DNA of 64,000 bases from Patella vulgata (lineage: Eukaryota > Mollusca > Gastropoda > Patellidae): assembly GCF_932274485.2 (NCBI RefSeq), contig NC_065883.2, positions 45,788,539 through 45,852,538 of the forward strand, written 5' to 3'. The position numbers and the translations under genes were made by a program. Shown one piece after another: positions 55,699 to 64,000 of the stretch. The notes beneath the pieces were generated by a model that was not told where the DNA came from, ran no database searches, and was given only the letters and a program-made list of their open reading frames with translations. Within the stretch, counting starts at the first letter, position 1. Every line of letters begins with the position of its first letter.

Positions 55699-57220
55699 TA
55701 CTCTTCAAAAAAAGTAGGGGATATTCAGAAACAATACAGAACTGCGGAAATGCACTGCTGTTTTTATTAGAGGTAACCAGTGTATGTTAATAACAGGCAA
55801 ATTGCCTACACATGAACATAAACAGTTCATATGGGCGGCTTATCTGACGGCCCCATTTCACTCGCAAAGAGATACGTTTTTGATTTTTGTCTTAATAATG
55901 AGTAATTGCTCCAACAATCCTCAGACATTCAGCAATTCGTCGTGGCATGCTCCTAATCTACCGTTCAATCAAGATTTGGGGCAATCTGACCCACTCCTCT
56001 TGCAGTGCCATGGCCAATTCTTGCAGTGTTTTCGGTTGACGTTGACGTCGACGAATACGTCTCCCGATCAAATCAAACACACACACACACACAGATATAT
56101 ATCTTAATATTACTCGACTCTAAAACTTGAAAGAAAAAAAAGAAAGTAATTTAACTGTTGGAGGTGTAAACTCATACCTCGATATAATTATGAATTGGTT
56201 TGTGATTGTAAATACTGTTCTGATGTTTTCTTTATTATCATGTAATATACTCTTCAAAAAAAGTAGGGGATATTCAGAAACAATACAAAACTGCGGAAAT
56301 GCACTGCTGTTTTTATTAGAGGTAACCAGTGTATGTTATTAACAGGCCAATTGCCAACACATGAACATAAACAGTTCATATGGGCGGCTTATCTGACGGC
56401 CCCATTTCACTCGCAAAGAGATACTCTGTCAAAAGTGAAAATGGACGTTTTTGATTTTTGTCTTAATAATGAGTAATTGCTCCAACAATCCTCAGACATT
56501 CAGCAATTCGTCGTGGCATGCTCCTAATCTACCGTTCAATCAAGATTTGGGGCAATCTGACCCACTCCTCTTGCAGTGCCATGGCCAATTCTTGCAGTGT
56601 TTTCGGTTGACGTTGACGTCGACGAATACGTCTCCCGATCAAATCAAACACACACACACACACAGATATATATCTTAATATTACTCGACTCTAAAACTTG
56701 AAAGAAAAAAAAGAAAGTAATTTAACTGTTGGAGGTGTAAACTCATACCTCGATATAATTATGAATTGGTTTGTGATTGTAAATACTGTTCTGATGTTTT
56801 CTTTATTATCATGTAATATACTCTTCAAAAAAAGTAGGGGATATTCAGAAACAATACAAAACTGCGGAAATGCACTGCTGTTTTTATTAGAGGTAACCAG
56901 TGTATGTTATTAACAGGCCAATTGCCAACACATGAACATAAACAGTTCATATGGGCGGCTTATCTGACGGCCCCATTTCACTCGCAAAGAGATACTCTGT
57001 CAAAAGTGAAAATGGACGTTTTTGATTTTTGTCTTAATAATGAGTAATTGCTCCACCAATCCACAGACATTCTGCAATTCGTCGTGGCATGCTCCTAATC
57101 AACCGTTCAATTACGATTTGGGACAATCTGACCCACTCCCCTTGCAGTGCCACGGCCAATTCTCGCAGTGTTGTCGGTTGACGTCGACGAACACGTCTCC
57201 CGATCAAATTAAACGTAACA
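55535..57220. repeat. Tandem triplication, unit 545-571 bp
   Basis: Units at about 55535-56078, 56079-56649 and 56650-57220 each begin at an (AC)n tract, then CAGATATATATCTTAATATT, a LINE-like stretch, and the Tc1 3' end. Units 2 and 3 are nearly identical (571 bp), and unit 1 lacks about 26 bases. Breakpoints fall at AAACACAC, so slippage or unequal exchange at (AC)n is likely. Confidence 0.92.
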
Positions 57221-57380
57221 CACTAAAGTAAAGATACTCTAAACGGTAAATCTTATGAAAGAACCGATAGGAAAGCAAACATGGATAGGATAAACCAGCA
57301 AGCGGCAGTTTTCATCAACCCTTCCTTGAAGTGTCAAATTTGACAATGGAGCCCTCCCAAGTGTATGGCGCTATTGCCTG
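55699..57380 (-). mobile_element. Internally deleted Tc1-like element, family 2, in a tandem triplication
   Basis: The 3' terminal repeat appears three times (starting at 55699, 56248 and 56819), each followed by the family-2 3' region and the last codons of the transposase ('SWHAP' on the plus strand is the reverse of the MPRR... end). Only after the third copy does sequence continue into the family-2 leader (57205-57380: GTTACGTTTAAT, TTTGACACTTCAAGG in inverse). The middle of the gene and the 5' terminal repeat are missing. Confidence 0.8.
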
Positions 57381-57528
57381 GTAAGTCAAATAAATTTTAA
57401 AGTGTTTCTAACGATAGTAAGTAGTAAGAAGCCTTTAATTTCATAAAATTGTAAAGTCACGTGGATCACGTGACTTTTGAGCATATAAAGATGAAAAACC
57501 TGAAAAACACGTGCAAACACAAACTCGT

Positions 57529-58434
57529 GAGGTCAATCGATGCAAGTTTGATTATACTGAACACGCACACGTAACTTGAACTGGAAAAACAAATTAAAAT
57601 TGTTATTTTCATCTTTGTTAGAAAATGCTGCGCCTTTCAAATGTAGAAAGTCTACGTGCTATAGGTAGGCTCTATGCTGGTCAGTCTGTGGTCACTGTTG
57701 CAAGAGCCTTTAATTGTTCACGCCAGACAATAATTCATCTTAGAATGAGAGTGCTTCAAACTGGAACTATTGCCGACCGCCCAAGGGCGGGAGCGCCACA
57801 TGTGACGTCACTCCAGGAAGATCAAGCAATACGAGGTCAATCGATGCAAGTTTGATTATACTGAACACACACACGTAACTGGAAAAACAAATTAAAATTG
57901 TTATTTTCATCTTTGTTAGAAAATGCCGCGCCTTTCAAATGTAGAACGTCTACGTGCTATAGGTAGGCTCTATGCTGGTCAGTCTGTGGTCACTGTTGCA
58001 AAAGCCTTTTATTGTTCACGCCAGACAATAATTCATCTTAGAATGAGAGTGCTTCAAACTGGAACTATTGCCGACCGCCCAAGGGCGGGAGCGCCACGTG
58101 TGACGTCACTCCAGGAAGATCAAGCAATACGAGGTCAATCGATGCAAGTTTGATTATACTGAACACGCACACGTAACTTGAACTGGAAAAACAAATTAAA
58201 ATTGTTATTTTCATCTTTGTTAGAAAATGCCGCGCCTTTCAAATGTAGAACGTCTACGTGCTATAGGTAGGCTCTGTGCTGGTCAGTCTGTGGTCACTGT
58301 TGGAAGAGCCTTTAATTGTTCACGCCAGACAATAATTCATCTTAGAATGAGAGTGCTTCAAACTGGAACTATTGCCGACCGCCCAAGGGCGGGAGCGCCA
58401 CGTGTGACGTCACTCCAGGAAGATCAAGCAATAC
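57529..58434 (+). repeat. Tandem triplication of a Tc1 leader plus 5' coding part (304, 298, 304 bp)
   Basis: GAGGTCAATCGATGCAAG occurs at 57529, 57833 and 58131. Each unit runs through the start codon (57625, 57923, 58227) to 'LQEDQAIR', and the last one continues into the gene. Units differ by only a few bases and one short gap, so the event is recent. Confidence 0.93.
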
Positions 58435-59199
58435 GATTACGTCATCTTAGAAACAGATTTGTCACTGCAACCTTTACAAGTAGAGAGATGTTTGGTGGAA
58501 GGGTAACTGCAGAAACTGTTCGAAATCGCTTGCAGGCTGCTGGTCTTCGAGCCCGGAGGCCCTATAATGGACCAATATTGACACCTCGTCATCGCCGTAA
58601 CCGACTTGTGTGGGCCACAACACACATAAGATTTACTCAAAGACAGTGGAATTCGGTTTGAGATTTGCCGATGGCAGGGTCCGAGTGTACCGCAGACGAG
58701 GTGAACGTTACGCTCAAGTATGCGTCAGAGAAGTTGACCGAGTTGGTGGCGGCAGCGTCATGGTTTGGGGTTCTTTTTGTGCACATGGACGTTCTCCTCT
58801 TGTTGTTGTCCAAGAGAACTTAAATGCTGTCCAGTACAGGGCTCAGATTTTGCAACCTGTTCTTCTTCCGTTTATGGGCCTGGACTAACGTTTCAACAAG
58901 ACAATGCTCGACCCCATACAGCAATTGCTACCCAGAATTTTTTAAGAAATGCCGGTGTCCAAGTCCTGGATTGGCCGTCGCTTAGCCCCGACCTTAATCC
59001 TATTGAACACATCTGGGACGAACTGGGTCGACGTATTCGTCAGCAAGTGAATCCACCACTGACGTTGCAGGACCATCAACATGCTCTTGCTGAGCAGTGG
59101 CGACGTCTTCCTCGGGTAGTGTTTACTAATGTTCTGAGATCCATGAGAAGACGTTGTGTGGCAGTACGAGACGCTAGAGGAGGCCACAACCGTTACTAA
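58227..59199 (+). pseudogene. Tc1-family transposase, family 4
   Basis: 'MPRLSNVERLRAIGRLCAGQ' with helix-turn-helix ('VGRAFNCSRQTIIHLRMRV') and 'RPRAGAPRVTS', then 'WNSV' joined directly to 'RFADGRVRVYRRRGERY', 'GGGSVMVWGSF', 'FQQDNARPHTAIATQNFL' and 'SPDLNPIEHIWDELGR' (34 residues between second Asp and Glu). About 20 bases that would hold the LF(S/T)DES motif with the first Asp are deleted at about 58655, and the frame changes again near 58885, so it is dead. Confidence 0.92.
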
Positions 59200-59589
59200 A
59201 CACTTTATTCCGATTGTTCTCCAAGTCTGTGAATTTCATTTTGGGGGATACTGTGACATCACGAACGTTATCAATGTCAAGGACTTTCGTCGAGACGTAT
59301 TCTTGCTTTCATTTGATGTCAAGGTCGTCTGTGCACAACATAACACTAAAATAGTTGCCTTAAACTAAATATAAAAAATCTAGTCCCAAAAATCCCGAGT
59401 GTCAAGTTTTTAATTTGGCTGAGTATTTAAATATATGTCTGATTGTTCAGTTTTCACATGTGAACGTAAAATATTAGTCGTGATTAAAACTAATAATATT
59501 TGGCCTCTCAAACGGAACAATCAACATGCCTTATAATATGTGTTATGGTATATAAATACTCATCTATTTCTGGGAATTAAAACATTGCT

Positions 59590-59783
59590 AATTGTTATTG
59601 TTCACAATAATGTATGTAGTTTATTGCCAAAACTAGATATAATTGAAGCTGGATTCTCCAACTATGATATAATATGTATTACTGAATCCCATCTAGACAA
59701 CACTATTAAAGATTCATTGATTTTACTGCCCGGTTATAGAAGTCCTGGGGGTGGCGTTGTTGTTTATATAAAGAATAAACACC
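59590..59783 (+). pseudogene. LINE endonuclease N-terminal fragment
   Basis: The frame reads 'HNNVCSLLPKLDIIEAGFSN', 'YDIICITESHLDNTIKDS', 'LLPGYRS' and 'GGGVVVYIKN', the first motifs of an AP-type LINE endonuclease (N, E, and the GGG-V-Y strand). It stops where the fold-back-like ACCCTAAATAGGTAACCC begins. Confidence 0.75.
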
Positions 59784-59828
59784 CTAAATAGGTAACCCAG
59801 AGCCTGGTTCTCTGTTTGCGGGGAGTTA

Positions 59829-60271
59829 AGCGGTGGACACACTAGCCGAATGATTCGGCCGAATCAATCGGCGTCGAAATTCGCCTAGTGTGTCCACTGT
59901 CATTCGGTCGAATTTCTATTCTATTTCTATTCGGCCGAATGATTCGCTCGAATCAAACAGGTTTGATATATTCGTCCGAATATTTATTCGGGCGAATTAT
60001 ATTCGCCTGGTGTGTCCGCTTCGCCGAAGCATTCGACCGAATATAGAATTCATTAGACAATCACCACTCATATCGAGAGGTCACGTGATAGATTGAAGAC
60101 ATAGACGCCGTCATGTTTAATCATGTGACGTGAAAGGTGATGCAATCGGCAGGTTGAATCGGGGGCGAAGCATTCGGCTAGTGTGTCCTCCCATTCGGCC
60201 GAATAAAATTCGGCTCCGATTGATTCGGCCAAATGATTCGGCCGAACGATTCGGCTAATGTGTCCACTGCT
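59829..60271. mobile_element. Harbinger-like MITE with TTA target duplication
   Basis: The left end AGCGGTGGACACACTAGCC and the inverse right end AGCAGTGGACACATTAGCC are flanked by TTA on both sides (59826-59828 and 60272-60274), the three-base target of PIF/Harbinger elements. The first and last 60 bases and the interior are rich in ATTCGGCCGAAT palindromes. It is 443 bp and non-coding. The related unit at 60735 lacks the insert at the same place, confirming its limits. Confidence 0.8.
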
Positions 60272-60274
60272 TTA

Positions 60275-61042
60275 GGTTTAAGAATTTGGGGGACAGGTTA
60301 AATCTCCACATAAACACTGACCTATGATGATGAAATATTAGTTCGTGATATTTCCTAGTTTTATTAAAAATAAATACAATACATTAGATTTATATACAAA
60401 GGCGATTTCGCCTTTTTTTGGTGTTGGTGGCGCTGATGGCCTTCCTTGGATGGTGCTTCTGGTTATCTGGTATTATTGTTTCTGAAGAAAAAAGTAAATA
60501 AATTTGAGGCTAGGGTGTTTCCTACTACAGATTGGATTTTCTAAGAAATCGTGTTTGTTCCACATCACCGGGTTAGGGCTAGGGATTCTTATATCTAGTT
60601 GATTTTATTTACTAACGGTTAGGAATAGGATTTTATATACGGTTTGTTTTGGGTTAGGGTGGAGACTGGTCTTATTTAATCTAATTTACTGTGCACTAGG
60701 ATTAGGTTTTTCCGGTGTTTTCCAGAGGACCAGCGGTGGTTTAGGTTTAAGAATTTGGGGAAGAGGTTAGGTCTCCACATAAGTACTGACCTAGGATGAT
60801 GAAAAATTAGTTCGTGATATTTCCTAGTTTTATTAAAAATACATACAATTTAGATTTATATACAAAGGTGATTTCACTGTTTATTGGTGCTTCTGGTATT
60901 CTGGTATTATTGTTTCTGAAGAAAAAAGAAAATAAATTTGAGGCTCTAGGGATTCTTATATCTAGTTGATTTTATTTACTAACGGTTAGGGATATGATTT
61001 GATATAAGGTTTGTTTTGGAATAGGGTGGAGACTGGTCTTAT
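60275..61042 (-). repeat. Two tandem copies of the 3' flank of the PLE
   Basis: GGTTTAAGAATTTGGGG, CCTATGATGATGAAA-type, TTTCTGAAGAAAAAAG, TCTTATATCTAGTTGATT and GTGGAGACTGGTCTTATT occur in the same order at 60275-60710 and 60735-61060. The second copy runs into the stop of the PLE gene, so the first is a PLE 3' end lying behind it. It has an extra 130 bases in the middle. PLEs are known to lie in partial tandem arrays. Confidence 0.8.
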
Positions 61043-63287
61043 TTAATCTAATTTACTGTGCACTAGGATGTCGTTCAGATTTTTATTTTTAGAATATGCA
61101 ATTATGAGTTTCTGTGTGAATATTTTCGGGTGATTTTCTTGGAGATCAGTATAGTGTTTTCTGGTGATTTTGGATGCACTTGCTGCTGTTGCGCTAAATG
61201 GAACTACAAAAGGAGCTATTGGGCTAGCCGTATGAATATTCAAACCTAAGGGGGCTGTTGTTTTCAATTTGTCAATCCAAAAACTTTCTCTTGTTGGCCT
61301 AAACGTTTTAATTTCTTCTGTAGTTGCAAAGTCGCTCTTGGTCTTTTCTATTGGTGTGACAATGAGATCAGAAATGTCATGATTTGGTTGGTTGAAATGA
61401 ATTGAGAAAGGTTTGTCTTTTTTGGTGACTATGTCAGATCGGTGACCGTTAATTCTTTCCCTAAGTGCATTTTGAGTTTCCCCTACGAATTGCTTGTCAC
61501 ATTGTCTGCATGAAATTAGATAAATTATGTTTGAACTATTGCATGAAAGTTGGTCTAATATTGGGAATTGCGTGCCAGATGATTTGTTATGGAAATGGTC
61601 GGATATGTTTAAGATTTTGCATGTTTGACATCTTGGATGGCCACAAGTTTTGGTTTTAACTGCTGATTGCATATTATTTGTTTCTTTGGTGGCAAGCTCA
61701 GCTAGGGTGTTGTTTTTTATACGTCGTAGATAGCGTTTGGAGTACCCCATTTCTCTTAGTTTGCTAAATACCAGCGTACATGCTGACTCAAAGTCGGTCT
61801 TCTGAGTACATATTCTATGAAAACGGAGAATCTGAGATTTTATGATGCCAGAGAAGGTATGTTTGGGGTGAAAGGAGCTCTTGAACAATAGTTGATGTGT
61901 ATCAGTTTCTTTGAAAAATACTTTAGTTTCTAGTTGGCCAGTGTTTTTGGTGTTGCTACTTTTAAAGACGGTGGTGTCAAGAAAATCTATGCTGTTATGA
62001 CTTACATTTGCGGTTAATTTGACAGATGAATGATGATTGTTCAAAATGTTGAAAAACGTCCAAAATTCGTCTAGTGTGTACGTCCAGACTATGAAAACGT
62101 CATCTAGAAAGCGTCCATAGAAATCTGGTTTTAATGGACAGAGTGGCAGAACTTCCTTTCCCACTCCGCCATGAAGAGGTTTGCATAACTTGGGGCAAAT
62201 CGTTTTCCCATCGCAGTTCCGGAAGACTGGAGGTATACTTGGTCGTTGAAAGCGAAGTCATTCCTCCTCAGACAAATGTCGAGTAGTTTGAAGATTTCTT
62301 CGTCCAGCCTGGATGCTTGCGGGTTCCTAAGAAATGCTTTCATAACTGCTTCAATGCCTGTGTTATTATCAATGTTCGTGTACATGCTCTGTACGTCGAT
62401 GGATATTAAAATGGTGTGTTCGGGGACTCTTAACTGTTTGATTTTGTGAATGAAATCGTTAGTGTCTTTAAGGTAGGGTGGGTGTTGGCATGCTAGGGGT
62501 AATAAGAAATGGTCTATATATTGTGATACGTTGTATGATTCGCTGGCACAGTCTGATATTATTGGGCGTCCCTTGGGTAATTTATTAGGTATAAATCATT
62601 CTGTTTCTGGATTTTTATGTATTTTTGGTAGTGTATAGAGATGTCTTTGTCGGCAATCAGATTTAGCAGATAGATAATCATATTGTTTTGCTGTTATGTA
62701 TTCCTTATCCTGCAATTCATGTAAGATGTTGTTTATTAAAGTTGCGGTGTCCTTAAAGATGGGTTGGTCTAATTTTGTGTAATGTATAGGATTACTTAAT
62801 TGTTTTTCTGCCTCTGAGATAAAGTCGGCGCGATTCATTATAACACAACACGAGCCTTTGTCGCTTTTCTTAATTATTATGTTTTTGTCCTTTTTAGGGG
62901 TGTTTAATGCTGTTTTAGTTGCTCTGTTGAGATTTGTTTTTGTGATTGTGGTTGAAGGGATGATATTTCTATATTCATTTCGTCGAAAGTTTTTAGGATG
63001 GCTGGTGATAATGACTTTTTAGGTGGTTTCCATGTGGATTTTGCTGTGAATAATTTTTTACCTCTACCGGCTTTGTTCCCAAAAAAATAAGCCAACGAAA
63101 TTGTTCTTTGGAAGCGATCGGTGGCCTGGGTAATGGGGTCTATGGATGTTATTGTGGGGGTTGGGATGAATTTAAGGCCTTTATCAAGGATGTTCATTTC
63201 TAGGGGGTTGAGAAGTCTGTCGCTCAAATTGACAACTGTCTGTCCTAAAGACGGCTTCTCATTCCTTTTCCCTAATCCTAGTTTAAA
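61043..63287 (-). pseudogene. Penelope-like element ORF2: reverse transcriptase and GIY-YIG endonuclease
   Basis: About 745 residues. The N-terminal PLE motif 'VVNLSDRLLNPLEMN', 'LDKGLKFIPTP' is followed by RT motifs: 'IIIKKSDKGSCCVIMNRADF', 'RHLYTLPKIHKNP', 'LPKGRPIISDC', 'ISIDVQSMYTNI', 'SSGTAMGKRFAPSYANLFM', catalytic 'YGRFLDDVFIVW' (about 62105), 'NSIDFLDTTVF'. A Cys-rich linker 'CGHPRCQTC' and a GIY-YIG domain 'IIYLISCRQCDKQFVGET', 'RERINGHRSD' follow. It reverse transcribes the element RNA onto a nicked end. About three breaks; otherwise well kept. There is no ATG before the conserved N-terminus, so it probably relies on frameshifting from the upstream frame. Confidence 0.9.
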
Positions 63288-64000
63288 TTCCTCATCCAGC
63301 AGTTGATGATCTCTCTGGCCGTGTCTGGGCTCCAGTGGATGGCGTCGTTACCTTTCAGTTGTATTTTGCCCTTGAAGGTTGGTAATGTGGTGGCGTTTGG
63401 TGAAGGTGCAGTGGAGATCAGTTGGTTGTAGCTGGTGATGTTTTGGTAGGCGATCGGATTTTCTTGTCGGAGTCGGGAAGAAGTGGGGATCTGTGTGGCG
63501 AAGAGCTTGGTTGTTGGGAAAGCTGCTCTGGTCACCTTGAGTAGATCTAGCATCTGCTCGTGTATCCTTGGTCCACTTTCCTCCCTGTTGTTGAGTCCGA
63601 CGTGTATCACTAATTCCTCTGGTGCAGGACCCATGTAGTTCTGGAGGATCTGTTTGATGTGGCTGATCTTGGCTCCAGAATAGCTATGGATCTCCCAGTC
63701 CCAGAGGAAGGATGCAATCGTAACCAGGTTAGAGGATCCAATAACCAGGGTCTTTGCCATGACGGGTGGTAGGTACCATAAATCCTCCTCGTCTTTACCT
63801 TTGTAGCTGTGAGGTCTCTTTAGGGATAGGTTGAGTGATCGCCTACATCTGGTGGAAGATCTGGTGGCGATTCTAGGGTTAGGAATGATGGGCGACCTAG
63901 GGGACAGACAGTCAACAAGCGCGTTTAGTGGCGATATAGATCCCGAGGAAGTAGGTGAGCCAGATACAACCCAGGGCGAACTGGTTGATCTAGCTGCACG
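63278..64000 (-). CDS. PLE ORF1: SGNH-hydrolase-like domain (5' end outside the window)
   Basis: The frame is open from the right edge to the UAG at 63278-63280, 240 residues without a stop. The first 80 residues are Ser/Arg/Pro-rich. From 'MAKTLVIGSSNLVTI' (63760) an SGNH/GDSL-type fold can be read: the nucleophile block as IGSSN (usual GDS), the Gly block 'YSGAKISHI', the Asn block as 'VHVGLNNRE' (usual GxND), and the last block 'DAIHWSPDTAREI' with the D-x-x-H pair. SGNH or esterase domains occur in ORF1 of some CR1-type LINEs, where their role is unclear. Here the frame lies directly before a PLE reverse transcriptase and appears joined to it by -1 frameshifting. Substrate unknown. The ATG at 63760 could be a start, but the frame is open upstream of it. 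Confidence 0.75.
   Translation of the reverse strand, partial: RAARSTSSPWVVSGSPTSSGSISPLNALVDCLSPRSPIIPNPRIATRSSTRCRRSLNLSLKRPHSYKGKDEEDLWYLPPVMAKTLVIGSSNLVTIASFLWDWEIHSYSGAKISHIKQILQNYMGPAPEELVIHVGLNNREESGPRIHEQMLDLLKVTRAAFPTTKLFATQIPTSSRLRQENPIAYQNITSYNQLISTAPSPNATTLPTFKGKIQLKGNDAIHWSPDTAREIINCWMRNLN
63281..63287 (-). promoter_or_regulatory. Predicted -1 ribosomal frameshift site U-UUA-AAC before UAG
   Basis: In the zero frame of the upstream gene the last codons are AAU UUA AAC UAG, so the heptamer UUUAAAC has the X-XXY-YYZ phasing needed for tandem slippage. After a -1 shift reading continues UUU AAA CUA GGA into the PLE frame, which stays open through the conserved N-terminus. Five bases after the heptamer a stem can form: 63270-63275 with 63200-63205 (UUAGGG/CCCUAG) and, inside it, 63255-63260 with 63210-63215 (GAGAAG/CUUCUC). 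Heptamer and phasing are seen directly; function is inference. Confidence 0.7.

Larger units (their letters stand above)
57480..59420 (+). mobile_element. Tc1-like transposon, family 4, with a triplicated 5' part
   Basis: A fourth Tc1 lineage. The leader and the first 76 codons occur three times in tandem before the single complete gene body. I could not define terminal repeats with confidence. AAAACACGTGCAAACAC and GTCACGTGGATCACGTGAC (palindromic) are near the 5' end. Confidence 0.7.

Overview
The window reads as non-genic DNA from an AT-rich animal genome, probably a marine lophotrochozoan such as a mollusc. That guess rests on its content: tRNA-derived SINEs, Penelope-like elements (PLEs), CR1- and I-type LINEs and Tc1-like DNA transposons all mixed together, plus TAGGCCTA-rich satellite DNA. 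I find no host protein gene, tRNA or rRNA. Nearly every long reading frame is a transposable-element gene, almost always broken.

Layout. 1-1729: the 5' part of a BEL/Pao LTR fossil (minus strand) abutting a PLE tail. 1735-6010: a composite, minus strand, of PLE GIY-YIG domain (with a Helitron-like insert), a SINE, degenerate repeats, 244-bp tandem repeats and a second SINE. 6383-7862: Tc1-like element. 8950-13499: CR1-type LINE with a 2A-like motif at the start of ORF1. 13536-17345: DNA transposon with about 370-bp terminal inverted repeats and an unusual large transposase-like gene. 18600-24480: tandem repeats, two Tc1-like elements, LINE reverse-transcriptase pieces and a CCGGAAAACACC fold-back region. 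25110-31990: I-type LINE with RNase H, split by a nearly intact Tc1 element. 32700-35100: tandem repeats and PLE and SINE remnants. 35661-40063: element with 33-bp inverted ends and 7-bp target duplications, carrying a 1.5-kb satellite. 40897-45870: tandem repeat holding a Tc1 element, which holds a SINE-to-PLE composite related to the one at 1.7-6 kb. 47816-52078: CACTG-ended element with arrays of ACACAAG motifs at both ends and a hAT-like MITE inside. 53385-59783: Tc1 and LINE fragments with two separate tandem triplications. 59829-60271: Harbinger-like MITE. 60275-64000: a PLE whose reverse transcriptase gene is preceded by an SGNH-hydrolase-like reading frame.

The most striking object is this last PLE. 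Its upstream frame ends in U-UUA-AAC-UAG, an exact consensus -1 ribosomal slippery heptamer sitting directly on the stop codon. The -1 frame from that point runs into the conserved PLE N-terminus before any ATG, and a plausible stem starts five bases downstream. This suggests an SGNH-RT-GIY-YIG polyprotein made by programmed frameshifting, a design I do not know from described PLEs.

A second theme is nesting and transduction. The insert at 42206-45059 begins at a SINE 5' end, finishes with a SINE tail and is framed by one 10-bp target duplication, as if a SINE read-through transcript had carried 2.5 kb of PLE and satellite sequence into a Tc1 element.
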